Assembly (NCBI RefSeq): GCF_021869765.1
Contig: NZ_CP084580.1
Span: forward strand, 124,001-188,000
Origin: Chryseobacterium sp. MEBOG06
GTDB lineage: Bacteria > Bacteroidota > Bacteroidia > Flavobacteriales > Weeksellaceae
DNA length: 64,000 bases
Direction: 5' to 3'
Positions 7,153 through 15,748 of this stretch are shown here, in pieces. Each line of letters opens with the position of its first letter. The first letter of the stretch is position 1. A program made the translations under genes and the position numbers. The notes beneath the pieces are model-generated. The model saw only the letters and a list, made by a program, of their open reading frames with translations. It did not search any database and was not told where the DNA came from.

Positions 7153-10100
7153 TTAAATTAAGAATCTTGATAGAGGTAGTTTTTCGTGATACTCCTGAAA
7201 ATCAATAAGTTTGTCGTCTTTGTCAAACAGTCTGTTTGAAGAACCGGTGAAAAAGTCATCAGCGAATTTCAGATAGTTAATTCCATCAGTTGTAAATGAT
7301 AATGTATCTGACATTTCTGAATAAGGAGGTTTTACAAATTTGAAGTTTTTGATTTTGTCTATATCCACTCGAATGGTAACTCCATTTTCAGGATTGGCAA
7401 ATGCTTCAATTCCCTCTATTCTGGAAAGGCCACCAGCCAAATCGCCATAAAGCTTCACCAAAGAATCTGTTTTAGACCATTTTGCATCTCTTACGACTTC
7501 AATGGTTTGTCCCATACATTCATATTTTCTGGGGAATTCACCTGCATCATCAAGATCACCAACGGTTTTATAAGAAGCCGTACTATCTAACTGTTTTAGT
7601 GAAAACTGGATCTGCTTAGTGCTTGATTTAGTTCCCATTAAAGAATTATCTTTTACGAAATTACTTTCAGTGATCACATCTCCCGGAACTTCAAATTCGT
7701 TAGGATCTTCAGCAGTGAAAGGTAAAGCGTGACCTACTTTTAAGCCGATGCTCTCTGCCTGTAAAATGTTTAATGGAGTTGGAAGTCTTGTAATCCATGC
7801 TTTTCCTTGTTTTACACCTTTAGGCTGCTTCATTTCATCCACAATAGACATATAAAGTGAATCTCCGATTACGGGTACTTCACCGCCATTCCAGATTTTT
7901 CCGGTTGCCATATAGAACTGCACTGCATCTTCAAATCCTGGACGAACAGTAGCTACAACTCTTGCCATTCCACTTTGAAGGAAGGCTCTGAACAGAGGAT
8001 CTACATCTTCAGCCTGATAAAGGTTGGCCCATTCTGTTTTGTTTGCCCAATAGTAAGGATACAAATAGTAAGAAAGGTTCTCCCATTCGAAGGCCTGTTC
8101 CATAAATTTCAGGAAGGCTGTATATTTATCAAGTGTTGAAGACAGGTCTGTTTCGTAGTCTGTAAAGGTACTTCCTGTAGTTAATCCTGCCATACCATAT
8201 CCGTGGGTAGAATTGGCTGCTCTGTTGATCATATAGGAGATACAGTTTTTACGAAGCACTGTATTTTCGATTTGACGGTAGAATCCAGGGTTGGTTCCTT
8301 TGATTTGGATACCTGTTGCTTTTTCTTCGGCTATTTTCTGCTCATAGATGGCTAATGCTTTTTCATAGCTGTCAATAATCGCTTTGAATGTTTTCTGTAA
8401 CCACGCGTTTCTTGCTTCAGTAGTTAATTCCAGGTTCAGCTTTAACGTTCCCTGCATAATTGGACTTTCTCCGGTTGCAAAACTAAATTCCAGTTTATTT
8501 TTGATATTTAGAGTTGTCGTTGCTCCGCTTATCTGAGTGCTGTTTGGTGAAGTAATCCAGTTGGTTCCCTGTCCTCCAATAGTCATGAATGCCTGATGAG
8601 CTCCTTTGAAGCCATGTGGATAAGTCTGGAAAGTATAGTCAACAGTTTTTAATAAATATCCTTCCGGAACTTCTACTTCTCCGTTTCCATTGACGATCTG
8701 AACTTTGTCATCATCTTTTCCTCCGAAGTTCCCGTCACGCCCACTGAATGATTTACTGATCGCAAAAGCATCTGCTGGTCTTTCATCAATTTCGGCATTA
8801 TATTTACTTACCCAGTGTTTTAAGGTAGCATCGTTATTTAAAGAAGCATAATTCTCCATGGTCAGAGTGCTTGCTTTTCTTGGGTCTTCAGGTTTTACAA
8901 GATCGCTTTTTGTAGCTGAATTATCCAGGGTCATCCCCAATGTATGAAGCTTTGCCGGCTGAGGAATCATAAATTCAAACATCAGACGTTTTCCGTAATT
9001 ATAGATCTGATTTTTCATAAGCTTGTCTACCCAGCGGAAAACACCCACTACATGTTTGTCTCCTTTGGTATTGTCAAAGCCGTGTTTATTGTTTTCTTCA
9101 AATTCTTCAATGATTTTTTCAATTCTTTCTTCATGAACTTTAGTCACTACTCTGTCTAGTGCTCTTGCGGTAATATCCTGTGCCTGAGTTACTGCCTGTC
9201 TTGTACTTTCCTCTTTAGAAGAATGATTGGCGTATCCTCCCGCAACTCCAGTACTAAATGATGCTCCGCCAGTCATTTCCCATTTGGCATCAAAGTGTGC
9301 CTGTACATTGGTATCTCTGGATTCCTGAAGCATTTTGGCGATTTCACTCTGCATTTCAAATCTTGTTGCAGTCGTTGTATCGGTAAGCTTTTCTCTTTCA
9401 GTATCAGAGGAAGTCGTGCTTGTATTTTCGCTTCTTCTTAGCCTTCTTGTCGCTTTTTCACGATATTCACGTGCCATTACATTTTCAATGTGGGCAACTT
9501 CTCCTTCTACATAGGCGTGGGTAGTTTGCTCCACCTTAAGATAATCTGCAATACCAATCTGCTTGAATCCGAATCCTGAAGGGATGTAAGAATCATCTGG
9601 CTGCTGCTCAACAGGGTCTTTAACTTCATTTACTAATTCAAAAGATGAAGAGTAGCAGGACTTCATGGTGATAATCCTTGGTTGGAAAGCGGTTACTTTA
9701 CCATTGGTGAATGTAATTTTAACATCCATTGTGAAGTTTTCTGTCTGAGTGATGTATACTCCATCTGTTGTAGGACTTGCTAATAGTTTACTTAAAAAGA
9801 TCTTATTTCCGACACGGCTTTTTTCAAAATATGTTCCGGAAATAGGGCCTGCATTGGTGTAAAAAGTATAACTCATGCTGGCTACATTCCAGGAAGCATC
9901 AGGGACGTCAATGGATAAATCCAGAGAGGTGAATCTCATGATAAATTTCGGACATAGCTGATAAGTAAAAGGAATGGTTTCTACTCTTGAAACAGGAAGA
10001 AGAACTCCGCCAATGCTGGTGTAGGTTTCAGAATTATCCATCATATTGTCCAGGATGATTCTATTGGCCTTTTCAGAGGCATTTGAGATAAGATCTTTTA

Positions 10101-11241
10101 CCTCATTGAAGGTATTTCTGCCTGCCAATAAGCTGTCGATCATTCCGCTATTATCAATTCTTCCTTTATCTCTCCCTGAAAAATCATATTCTAAAAGAGA
10201 TAGCATGGTATCAACACTGTCTGGTTTTAAAGTGTTTGCCAGTGTTTTTCCTTCAATTTCAGAACGGAATGAGAAGTCGAATTTATCAAGTTTTGGATAA
10301 GGAATTTCTTCTGGCCTCTGGCAAGGGTCTGCTGGGTTATAGGGCTGATCAGGTTTTCTGATTTCGCAGAATTTTCTTCTTGCTTCTTCTACACGTGCAT
10401 AATAATCATCAATAATATTCTGGTTGGCGTTATTGTACTCTTTTTCTTCAGATTTATATTGTTTCTCATATTCTTTCTTGTATTGGGTTTCAATAAGAGA
10501 AAGCTCTTTTGTTAATGCATTGTATCTGCTCAATAGGGCTTGGGCTTCCTGGATTTTTTGTTGCTTTTCCATATAAGCCGAAGGTGCGGTTTCTTCCCCT
10601 AGCTCTTTTTCTGCCATTTTTGAAGCAATACCAATTGGGTTCGTATTGGGTGTGTCCAACATCAGTTCTCTTGGAATTAAAACTCTTGCTGACAAAAGAT
10701 CTCTAACATCTTCTTCATTGTAGGTTACTTGATCAGGTTGAAGAGTGTGTGCTGCAAGTAGAATCTGCATCAACCCTTCTTTTACATAGAAATCCTTTTG
10801 AGTGACAATCTGATAAATTAAATTATTCCATAAATTGACAAGATTAGGAAAAGCGTAAGAGGAAGAAATTGTTACTTGTCTTATTTTTTCATTAAGTTGG
10901 TTCTGAGTACAGTTATCTTTGTTTTTGGCAAGCCATAAAGCATAGTCATATACTACTGCATATAATTGTTTCAGAGTTTTAGCATCTGGAATAAAACTGC
11001 TGTTTTGCTTATAAATTTCGGCTCTTTCCTTCAGTACTCTTTGTTTGGAACCAGAATTGGCTACTACAGGTTTATAGAAAGAGTCATCATTTTTTAAGCT
11101 GTCTGGAATTCTGATGAATTTTTTATATTCTTTCTTTTCATCAGGCAGTTGCGGACTTCTTAAGTTTACAAACCTGAAGAGTGTTTGTGATGGTGTATTA
11201 TCAGCTGATGAACCAGCTGCTTTATTTTCAGAATTGTTCAT
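7153..11241 (-). CDS. Large (1362 aa) uncharacterised protein of the toxin cluster
   Basis: I cannot assign a family. No signal peptide or membrane helix is visible. Visible parts: a low-complexity start (SENKAAGSSADNTPSQ), a helical region, a coiled coil rich in Glu, Lys and Tyr (about 225-290), a proline-rich link, a beta-rich domain (about 400-530), a Thr/Ser/Glu-rich segment (about 600-630), another coiled coil (about 680-718), and a conserved-looking block with RWVDK (about 736) and NYGKRLMFEFMIPQPA (about 748-763). The C-terminal third is beta-rich with aromatic repeats (YYLYPYYWANKTEWANLYQ). Size and place ahead of the toxin gene suggest a carrier, scaffold or injection-related component, but this is inference. 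Confidence 0.6.
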   Translation of the reverse strand: MNNSENKAAGSSADNTPSQTLFRFVNLRSPQLPDEKKEYKKFIRIPDSLKNDDSFYKPVVANSGSKQRVLKERAEIYKQNSSFIPDAKTLKQLYAVVYDYALWLAKNKDNCTQNQLNEKIRQVTISSSYAFPNLVNLWNNLIYQIVTQKDFYVKEGLMQILLAAHTLQPDQVTYNEEDVRDLLSARVLIPRELMLDTPNTNPIGIASKMAEKELGEETAPSAYMEKQQKIQEAQALLSRYNALTKELSLIETQYKKEYEKQYKSEEKEYNNANQNIIDDYYARVEEARRKFCEIRKPDQPYNPADPCQRPEEIPYPKLDKFDFSFRSEIEGKTLANTLKPDSVDTMLSLLEYDFSGRDKGRIDNSGMIDSLLAGRNTFNEVKDLISNASEKANRIILDNMMDNSETYTSIGGVLLPVSRVETIPFTYQLCPKFIMRFTSLDLSIDVPDASWNVASMSYTFYTNAGPISGTYFEKSRVGNKIFLSKLLASPTTDGVYITQTENFTMDVKITFTNGKVTAFQPRIITMKSCYSSSFELVNEVKDPVEQQPDDSYIPSGFGFKQIGIADYLKVEQTTHAYVEGEVAHIENVMAREYREKATRRLRRSENTSTTSSDTEREKLTDTTTATRFEMQSEIAKMLQESRDTNVQAHFDAKWEMTGGASFSTGVAGGYANHSSKEESTRQAVTQAQDITARALDRVVTKVHEERIEKIIEEFEENNKHGFDNTKGDKHVVGVFRWVDKLMKNQIYNYGKRLMFEFMIPQPAKLHTLGMTLDNSATKSDLVKPEDPRKASTLTMENYASLNNDATLKHWVSKYNAEIDERPADAFAISKSFSGRDGNFGGKDDDKVQIVNGNGEVEVPEGYLLKTVDYTFQTYPHGFKGAHQAFMTIGGQGTNWITSPNSTQISGATTTLNIKNKLEFSFATGESPIMQGTLKLNLELTTEARNAWLQKTFKAIIDSYEKALAIYEQKIAEEKATGIQIKGTNPGFYRQIENTVLRKNCISYMINRAANSTHGYGMAGLTTGSTFTDYETDLSSTLDKYTAFLKFMEQAFEWENLSYYLYPYYWANKTEWANLYQAEDVDPLFRAFLQSGMARVVATVRPGFEDAVQFYMATGKIWNGGEVPVIGDSLYMSIVDEMKQPKGVKQGKAWITRLPTPLNILQAESIGLKVGHALPFTAEDPNEFEVPGDVITESNFVKDNSLMGTKSSTKQIQFSLKQLDSTASYKTVGDLDDAGEFPRKYECMGQTIEVVRDAKWSKTDSLVKLYGDLAGGLSRIEGIEAFANPENGVTIRVDIDKIKNFKFVKPPYSEMSDTLSFTTDGINYLKFADDFFTGSSNRLFDKDDKLIDFQEYHEKLPLSRFLI

Positions 11242-11260
11242 TTTGTAATTTTGGTTGGTT

Positions 11261-11377
11261 TTATAAAGGGTAAGATTTGAAGTTTCTTTTTAATAGAGTA
11301 TCTTCAGTATTTGGTCTTGTTTTTTTAGGTGGTTTCAGACAAAGATTTCCACCGTTATTCTTGATTTTCAAAATCAT
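11261..11377 (-). CDS. Possible small basic protein (38 aa) in the leader of the large gene
   Basis: An ATG-started ORF reads MILKIKNNGGNLCLKPPKKT then RPNTEDTLLKRNFKSYPL and stops 19 nt before the ATG of the 1362-residue gene. It lies downstream of the cluster promoter, so it would be on the same mRNA. It is basic, in contrast to the acidic 56-residue protein upstream. Translation is unproven. Confidence 0.4.
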   Translation of the reverse strand: MILKIKNNGGNLCLKPPKKTRPNTEDTLLKRNFKSYPL

Positions 11378-11403
11378 ATTTTATTATTTTCTATATAGAT
11401 TTT

Positions 11404-11454
11404 AAGACATAGTTCTGGCTGTTCAGCATTTTTGTGAATGGTGAATTCAAAGGA
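11404..11454 (-). repeat. Leader segment shared with the small acidic-protein gene
   Basis: About 45 nt (TTGAATTCACCATTCAC, then TGCTGAACAGCCAGAAC and TATGT) match the leader of the next gene upstream at 11766-11804 with few changes and a 2-nt length difference. Both lie between a cluster promoter and the first plausible ATG. Confidence 0.6.
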
Positions 11455-11508
11455 GTTGGGAAAGTTTAATGAGACTGCTGAATGTATCGTATAGAAGTAT
11501 AGAGACTT

Positions 11509-11542
11509 CAAAAGTAATGATGAACAGCGTCAGAACTTGTCG
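11509..11542 (-). promoter_or_regulatory. Cluster promoter copy 4 (large protein/toxin operon)
   Basis: Palindrome CGACAAGTTCTGACG (11528-11542), 11-nt spacer, -7 box TACTTTTG (11509-11516). The transcript leader to the large gene would be about 260 nt. Confidence 0.75.
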
Positions 11543-11558
11543 TGTTTAAAGTATTATT

Positions 11559-11729
11559 TTATAATTGATCTTCTTCAAGAATATCCTTTTCAAAATCTTC
11601 TCTGAAGAAGTTTTCTATGTCATTGAGATCGTTTTCATAATCCATCTCAGCATTTTCGATATCACTCCATTGTATGGTATAAAGATCTTTATCGAATAAT
11701 GTATTTGTATCGTAATCTGGTGTTTCCAT
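11559..11729 (-). CDS. Small acidic protein of the toxin cluster
   Basis: From ATG at 11729 the product is 56 residues, METPDYDTNTLFDKDLYTIQ then WSDIENAEMDYENDLN and NFFREDFEKDILEEDQL, very acidic with no signal peptide. An in-frame TTG at 11804 would add 25 residues, but that extra sequence is the leader segment shared with the large-protein gene, so I prefer the ATG. Function unknown. DNA mimicry or binding of the basic 38-residue peptide would be guesses. Confidence 0.5.
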   Translation of the reverse strand: METPDYDTNTLFDKDLYTIQWSDIENAEMDYENDLNDIENFFREDFEKDILEEDQL

Positions 11730-11855
11730 GTTTTGTGTCGTGAGGTTTTGGTTAGAGTTTGAACATATTTCAGGCTGTTCAGCATGGGTGAATGTTGAAT
11801 TCAAAGGCTTTTTAAAAGTTTTTATTGATTGTTATTTTGTGTCTTTTTGATACTC

Positions 11856-11889
11856 CAAAGATAGTGGAGTGATGCGTCAAAACTTGACG
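11856..11889 (-). promoter_or_regulatory. Cluster promoter copy 5 (small acidic protein)
   Basis: This is the most symmetrical copy: CGTCAAGTTTTGACG (11875-11889) has perfect 6-bp arms. An 11-nt spacer and TATCTTTG (11856-11863) follow. Confidence 0.8.
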
Positions 11890-11962
11890 TGTTAAAAAAA
11901 TATTTTTTATTTTTTTAATATAATCTTCAGCGCTTATAATTGCTATTTATAAGGTGAAAAGC

Positions 11963-13000
11963 TTATACTTTGTTTTTGATGAGCTTCTGCACAATTTGAT
12001 TCAGTGTTTCCCTGTTGTCATCAATATAACTTAATCCGGCCTGTATCAGATTTTCAATATTGGACCTTCTTACATTATCCATTGCCGGAGAGGCATTTTT
12101 CAGTGAAGGATTCAACCGGAAATAATTTTTCTGATTTCTTAATCCCAGGGTATGAAACATTTGTCCCAACTGATAATCCACTGTTTCTGCATTGGCAGAC
12201 ATCAGGATATCGATAATGGGGCTTACCCAACCTATCTTTCCCGCCTTTTCCAATCTTTTGAAAGAATATGGCCTGGCTTCAATTCCGGTTCCGATAGAAA
12301 TAATAATCATATCATTGACACTGGGGCGATTGGCCTTCTGATGGGTTTTTAAAACCTCTGCAAAAGGAATTTTTCTGGCTTCTGCATAAGCGCAAAGCGA
12401 TGGATTATTGGCGAACATTCCGCCATCTATCAGACTGAAGATCTGCCCATACATAGATTTGACCTGTACAGGACTGAAGTAGGTAGGTGCTGCTGAAGTT
12501 GCTCTGCAGACATCTTTCACAAAAAAATTATCTGTGCTGAGGTTGGCTGTCCAGGAATTGAAAAGTTTTGCTCTTCTGTTCCCTATATCGTAACTTGTGA
12601 TTAAACATGGTTTTATTAATTCTTTTAATTCTAAATTCCCAAAAAAGTCATTTAAATTTTTTTCAAGGGCTTCCTGGGGAATTCTTTCATTCAATAATCC
12701 GAATGGATTAACCAGTTTTTCCCAAAAGGAAACCTGGAAGATGTCACCGCCCTTTTCTGCATACAATTCTAATCCTTTCTGGATAGAATATTTTGCTTTT
12801 CGGGTTTCATCGGGGCATAGAATAATAGATGCAATCAGGCCTCCTGTACTGCTGCCCGCTACCAGATCAAAATAATCACCAAGTTTGGCACTTGGTTTAT
12901 CATAAACCTGAAGCTGCTCTTCTATGTAGCGTAGAATAATGCAGGTAATAATCCCTCTTATTCCACCCCCGTCCAAAGAAAGAATGGTTATCTTTTTCAT
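11963..13000 (-). CDS. Patatin-like phospholipase/acylhydrolase
   Basis: From ATG 13000 the protein has 345 residues and starts MKKITILSLDGGGIRG, with the oxyanion motif DGGGIRG (10-16), the nucleophile elbow GSSTG (Ser51) and the catalytic-dyad Asp in DGGMFANNP (Asp192). Patatins are serine lipid acyl hydrolases. Many serve as membrane-attacking effectors in secretion or defence systems. There is no signal peptide. The frame stays open 43 codons further upstream, but that stretch is the mRNA leader: the cluster promoter lies at 13127-13160. It may be a co-regulated effector or lysis enzyme; lipid turnover is the plain alternative. Confidence 0.85.
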   Translation of the reverse strand: MKKITILSLDGGGIRGIITCIILRYIEEQLQVYDKPSAKLGDYFDLVAGSSTGGLIASIILCPDETRKAKYSIQKGLELYAEKGGDIFQVSFWEKLVNPFGLLNERIPQEALEKNLNDFFGNLELKELIKPCLITSYDIGNRRAKLFNSWTANLSTDNFFVKDVCRATSAAPTYFSPVQVKSMYGQIFSLIDGGMFANNPSLCAYAEARKIPFAEVLKTHQKANRPSVNDMIIISIGTGIEARPYSFKRLEKAGKIGWVSPIIDILMSANAETVDYQLGQMFHTLGLRNQKNYFRLNPSLKNASPAMDNVRRSNIENLIQAGLSYIDDNRETLNQIVQKLIKNKV

Positions 13001-13047
13001 GTTGTTTTGTTTTTTCAAAAGAAATATTGTAACAGCTTTAGACAAGT

Positions 13048-13085
13048 AAAACCAATAGATTTCCGTAAAAATGGCTATTGGTTTT
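13048..13085 (-). promoter_or_regulatory. Perfect 11-bp hairpin in the patatin mRNA leader
   Basis: AAAACCAATAG (13048-13058) and CTATTGGTTTT (13075-13085) pair perfectly over a 16-nt loop. The hairpin sits between the promoter and the ATG at 13000 and has no T-run behind it, so a regulatory or protective leader structure fits better than a terminator. Confidence 0.55.
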
Positions 13086-13126
13086 AGCTGGTTATAATGA
13101 GTGCTAGTGGTGTTTCTTTTATAAAG

Positions 13127-13160
13127 CAAAGATAGATGGCGTAAGCGACAGAACTTGACG
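13127..13160 (-). promoter_or_regulatory. Cluster promoter copy 6 (patatin)
   Basis: CGTCAAGTTCTGTCG (13146-13160), 11-nt spacer, TATCTTTG (13127-13134). Confidence 0.8.
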
Positions 13161-13189
13161 TGTTTTAATTATTTAAAAATAAAAGAGTA

Positions 13190-13690
13190 TTAAAAAATGA
13201 CATAATTCTGTTTATCACGAGGCATTTTCAAAAGCATTCTCCAGCTTGTTTTTATAAGTCCTTTTTTGGATGGGATATTCTTTTTTTCAAAGTGGGGAAG
13301 ATCTTTGAAGGTTTTCCAGTTGCCGCCCCAGTCCCATCCGTGTTTTGCGAAAATCTTCACGCATTCATACCAGTCTGCAACCTTATCATTATCCCAGTCT
13401 TTTGCGGTGTCCCAGCTTGCTGTTTTTCCGTCAATCATCAGGCAGATATCTACTGCCAGACCATAATTGTGTATACTTTGCCCGGCTTTAGCATTCGTTA
13501 CTTTTTTCCCGGAAGTAATTCTTCCTATAGCATATAACTTTTCCTGTTCCTCAAAAGATCTCAATCCCTGAGTGATTCTGACTTTTGCTCTTCCGGTGAG
13601 TGCTTCATTACATTCTTTAATAATTTGTATCACTTCATCTCTTACAATGGGGTGAAGCTTCTGAATTCGTTCTGATGTTACTTTATCCAT
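13190..13690 (-). CDS. M15-family peptidoglycan peptidase (CwlK/VanY-like)
   Basis: This 166-residue single-domain protein has the M15 zinc site: SIHNYGLAVDI with His74 and Asp81, and LPHFEK with His133. The pattern QGLRSFEEQEKLYAIGR is typical of phage-type L-alanyl-D-glutamate or D-Ala-D-Ala peptidases. There is no signal peptide, as in endolysins, so it needs lysis or a delivery route to reach the wall. I place the start at ATG 13690 because the ATG at 13711 lies within the predicted -7 box. With the co-regulated patatin it could open cells to release cluster products. A T6SS-type wall effector is another option. Confidence 0.85.
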   Translation of the reverse strand: MDKVTSERIQKLHPIVRDEVIQIIKECNEALTGRAKVRITQGLRSFEEQEKLYAIGRITSGKKVTNAKAGQSIHNYGLAVDICLMIDGKTASWDTAKDWDNDKVADWYECVKIFAKHGWDWGGNWKTFKDLPHFEKKNIPSKKGLIKTSWRMLLKMPRDKQNYVIF

Positions 13691-13708
13691 GATGTTATTT
13701 TTATAAAA

Positions 13709-13742
13709 CAAAAGTAAGGCTGAAAAGCGACGAAACTTGACG
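13709..13742 (-). promoter_or_regulatory. Cluster promoter copy 7 (M15 peptidase)
   Basis: CGTCAAGTTTCGTCG (13728-13742), 11-nt spacer, TACTTTTG (13709-13716). Transcription would start about 12 nt upstream of ATG 13690. Confidence 0.8.
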
Positions 13743-13866
13743 TGTTTTAATTAAAATTTTAAAGTTTTTTCTATTGTATTCGATCAAAAAATAATAAAAG
13801 ATGATTTTTAACTTTTTAAAATCAAATAGAAGTAGTAAATATGACTAATAGAAAACACAATTCTGT

Positions 13867-15450
13867 ATGCATACGATTTTACCCTTCTTTCTGGCGATGA
13901 TTGCGGCCATCGTCTTATTGAATATGTGGGCTGCCAGATTGAAAATTGCCTATCCGATTTTACTGGTTGTATTTGGACTGCTTGTAAGTTTTGTACCCGG
14001 CTTACCAGTTGTGAAGATAAATCCGGATCTTATCTTTTTTATTTTCTTACCGCCTTTGTTATTTGAAGCTGCATGGTCTATTTCTTTTAAAGAAATGAAA
14101 AAATGGTGGCGTATTATTGGAAGCTTTGCTTTTCTGGTTGTCTTTTTTACCGCACTTACGGTTGCAGTAGCGGCTAATTATTTTATTCCCGGGTTTACTC
14201 TTGCGCTGGGGTTTCTTTTGGGAGGGATTGTATCCCCGCCTGATGCTGTGAGTACAGGGGCAATCATGAAGTTTGTTAAAATACCCGCCACCACTTCTGC
14301 TATTCTCGAAGGAGAAAGTTTACTAAATGATGCTTCTTCGCTGATTATTTTCCGTTTTGCACTGATTGCAGTGGGAACAGGGCAATTCATATGGCAGGAA
14401 GCTTCATTGGAGTTTTTATGGACGGTTATCGGTGGTGCAGGAATAGGGCTGCTGCTAGCCTGGATTTTTGTACAGGCACACAAGCGTCTTCCTACAGATG
14501 CATCGTCAGATATTGCCCTAACACTTATTGAGCCTTACCTGATGTATTGGATTGCAGAACAAATTCATTGTTCCGGTGTTCTGGCGGTTGTTTGCGGTGG
14601 GTTATATATGTCTAATAAGCGGATGTTTTTTTTAAACAGTACCAGCCGTATAAGGGGCTACAGTGTGTGGGAAAGTTTTGTATTTATTCTGAACGGGATC
14701 GTATTTTTACTTATTGGCCTGGAACTTCCTGAGATTGTAGGAGGGTTACGGGAGGAAGGAATTCCACTGGGCACTGCAATTCAATATGGAGTATTGGTGA
14801 CGGTGATTCTTATTGCTTCCCGGATCATAAGTTCATATGCTGCAATGGTCGCTACTTTGATTTTCCGGCGCAGTGTGGCGCCAAGGGCGTCTTCGATGAG
14901 AAGAAGTTTGATGATGCCTCTTTTACTGGGATGGACAGGGATGAGAGGTGTTGTTTCGTTGGCTGCTGCTTTGGCTATTCCGATTACTCTGGAGAATGGT
15001 ACCCCTTTCCCGAATAGAAACCTGATCCTGTTTATTACTTTTGTGGTCATTCTGCTCACTCTTTTGGTACAGGGGCTTACATTACCTTATTTTATAAAAT
15101 ATGGACATGCATTTGATGATTTTATAGATGATGAAAAAGAAAGGCTGGCTAAACAGGAGGTCAAGCAGAAATTAAAGCAGCATGTTTATCATTTTCTTAA
15201 AAACAAACATGAAAACGCACTCCACAGTCATGCCGGCATTGAGAGAATCCTGAAACACTGGGAAGAAAAGAACGATGCCAATAACACGGATTGGATGGAT
15301 GAAAATGTACGAACTGTTCTTTTCGAAATGCTGGAAAGCCAGAGGCAGTTTCTATCAGAACTCAATAAAGATATTTCGATTAATGAAGAGATTATACGTC
15401 ATCAATTGTATCAGATTGATTTGGAAGAGGAAAGGCTAAGAATGATTTGA
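13867..15450 (+). CDS. Na+/H+ antiporter, CPA1 family
   Basis: The 527-residue inner-membrane protein has about 12 hydrophobic spans and a charged C-terminal cytoplasmic tail of about 110 residues. CPA1 signatures are present: FLPPLLFEAAW, GGIVSPPDAV, ILEGESLLNDASSLIIF (the ion-site Asn-Asp pair) and GWTGMRGVVSLAAALAIP. It exchanges Na+ for H+ for pH and salt balance. It is the first plus-strand gene after the toxin cluster, divergent from the M15 gene, and has no cluster palindrome. Confidence 0.92.
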   Translation: MHTILPFFLAMIAAIVLLNMWAARLKIAYPILLVVFGLLVSFVPGLPVVKINPDLIFFIFLPPLLFEAAWSISFKEMKKWWRIIGSFAFLVVFFTALTVAVAANYFIPGFTLALGFLLGGIVSPPDAVSTGAIMKFVKIPATTSAILEGESLLNDASSLIIFRFALIAVGTGQFIWQEASLEFLWTVIGGAGIGLLLAWIFVQAHKRLPTDASSDIALTLIEPYLMYWIAEQIHCSGVLAVVCGGLYMSNKRMFFLNSTSRIRGYSVWESFVFILNGIVFLLIGLELPEIVGGLREEGIPLGTAIQYGVLVTVILIASRIISSYAAMVATLIFRRSVAPRASSMRRSLMMPLLLGWTGMRGVVSLAAALAIPITLENGTPFPNRNLILFITFVVILLTLLVQGLTLPYFIKYGHAFDDFIDDEKERLAKQEVKQKLKQHVYHFLKNKHENALHSHAGIERILKHWEEKNDANNTDWMDENVRTVLFEMLESQRQFLSELNKDISINEEIIRHQLYQIDLEEERLRMI

Positions 15451-15516
15451 TGATAGAGTATATGTTTTCCGCATTATTGAAATGAATATTTTTGTAGGTA
15501 CTTTTGAAAAATTAAT

Positions 15517-15723
15517 ATGAGAAATAAGAATATGAAGATTCTATTGAATGTTTTACAATCTATTTATATCAGTAGTTTCTTATTTTTTTTATTCTATTTG
15601 TTAATGATATTGACAAGTAGCCATACAATTCCGTTTCAAACGTATTTTAAAATTGGAATTACAGGATTTCTTTCAATAATGTCTTATTTACTTCTCCATT
15701 TTTTAAAAAAGAAAAATAAATAA
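15517..15723 (+). CDS. Small two-span membrane protein
   Basis: 68 residues: MRNKNMKILLNVLQ, a first span SSFLFFLFYLLMIL, a second span TGFLSIMSYLLLHFL and a basic tail KKKNK. It follows the antiporter by about 65 nt and may share its transcript. Function unknown. Confidence 0.55.
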   Translation: MRNKNMKILLNVLQSIYISSFLFFLFYLLMILTSSHTIPFQTYFKIGITGFLSIMSYLLLHFLKKKNK

Positions 15724-15748
15724 AGTGTAATAGATCATAGTTGTTTTT

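Noticed and set aside
13001..13129. N-terminal extension of the patatin gene
   Set aside because: It covers the mRNA leader with a perfect hairpin, and the family start MKKITILSLDGGGIRG fits ATG 13000.
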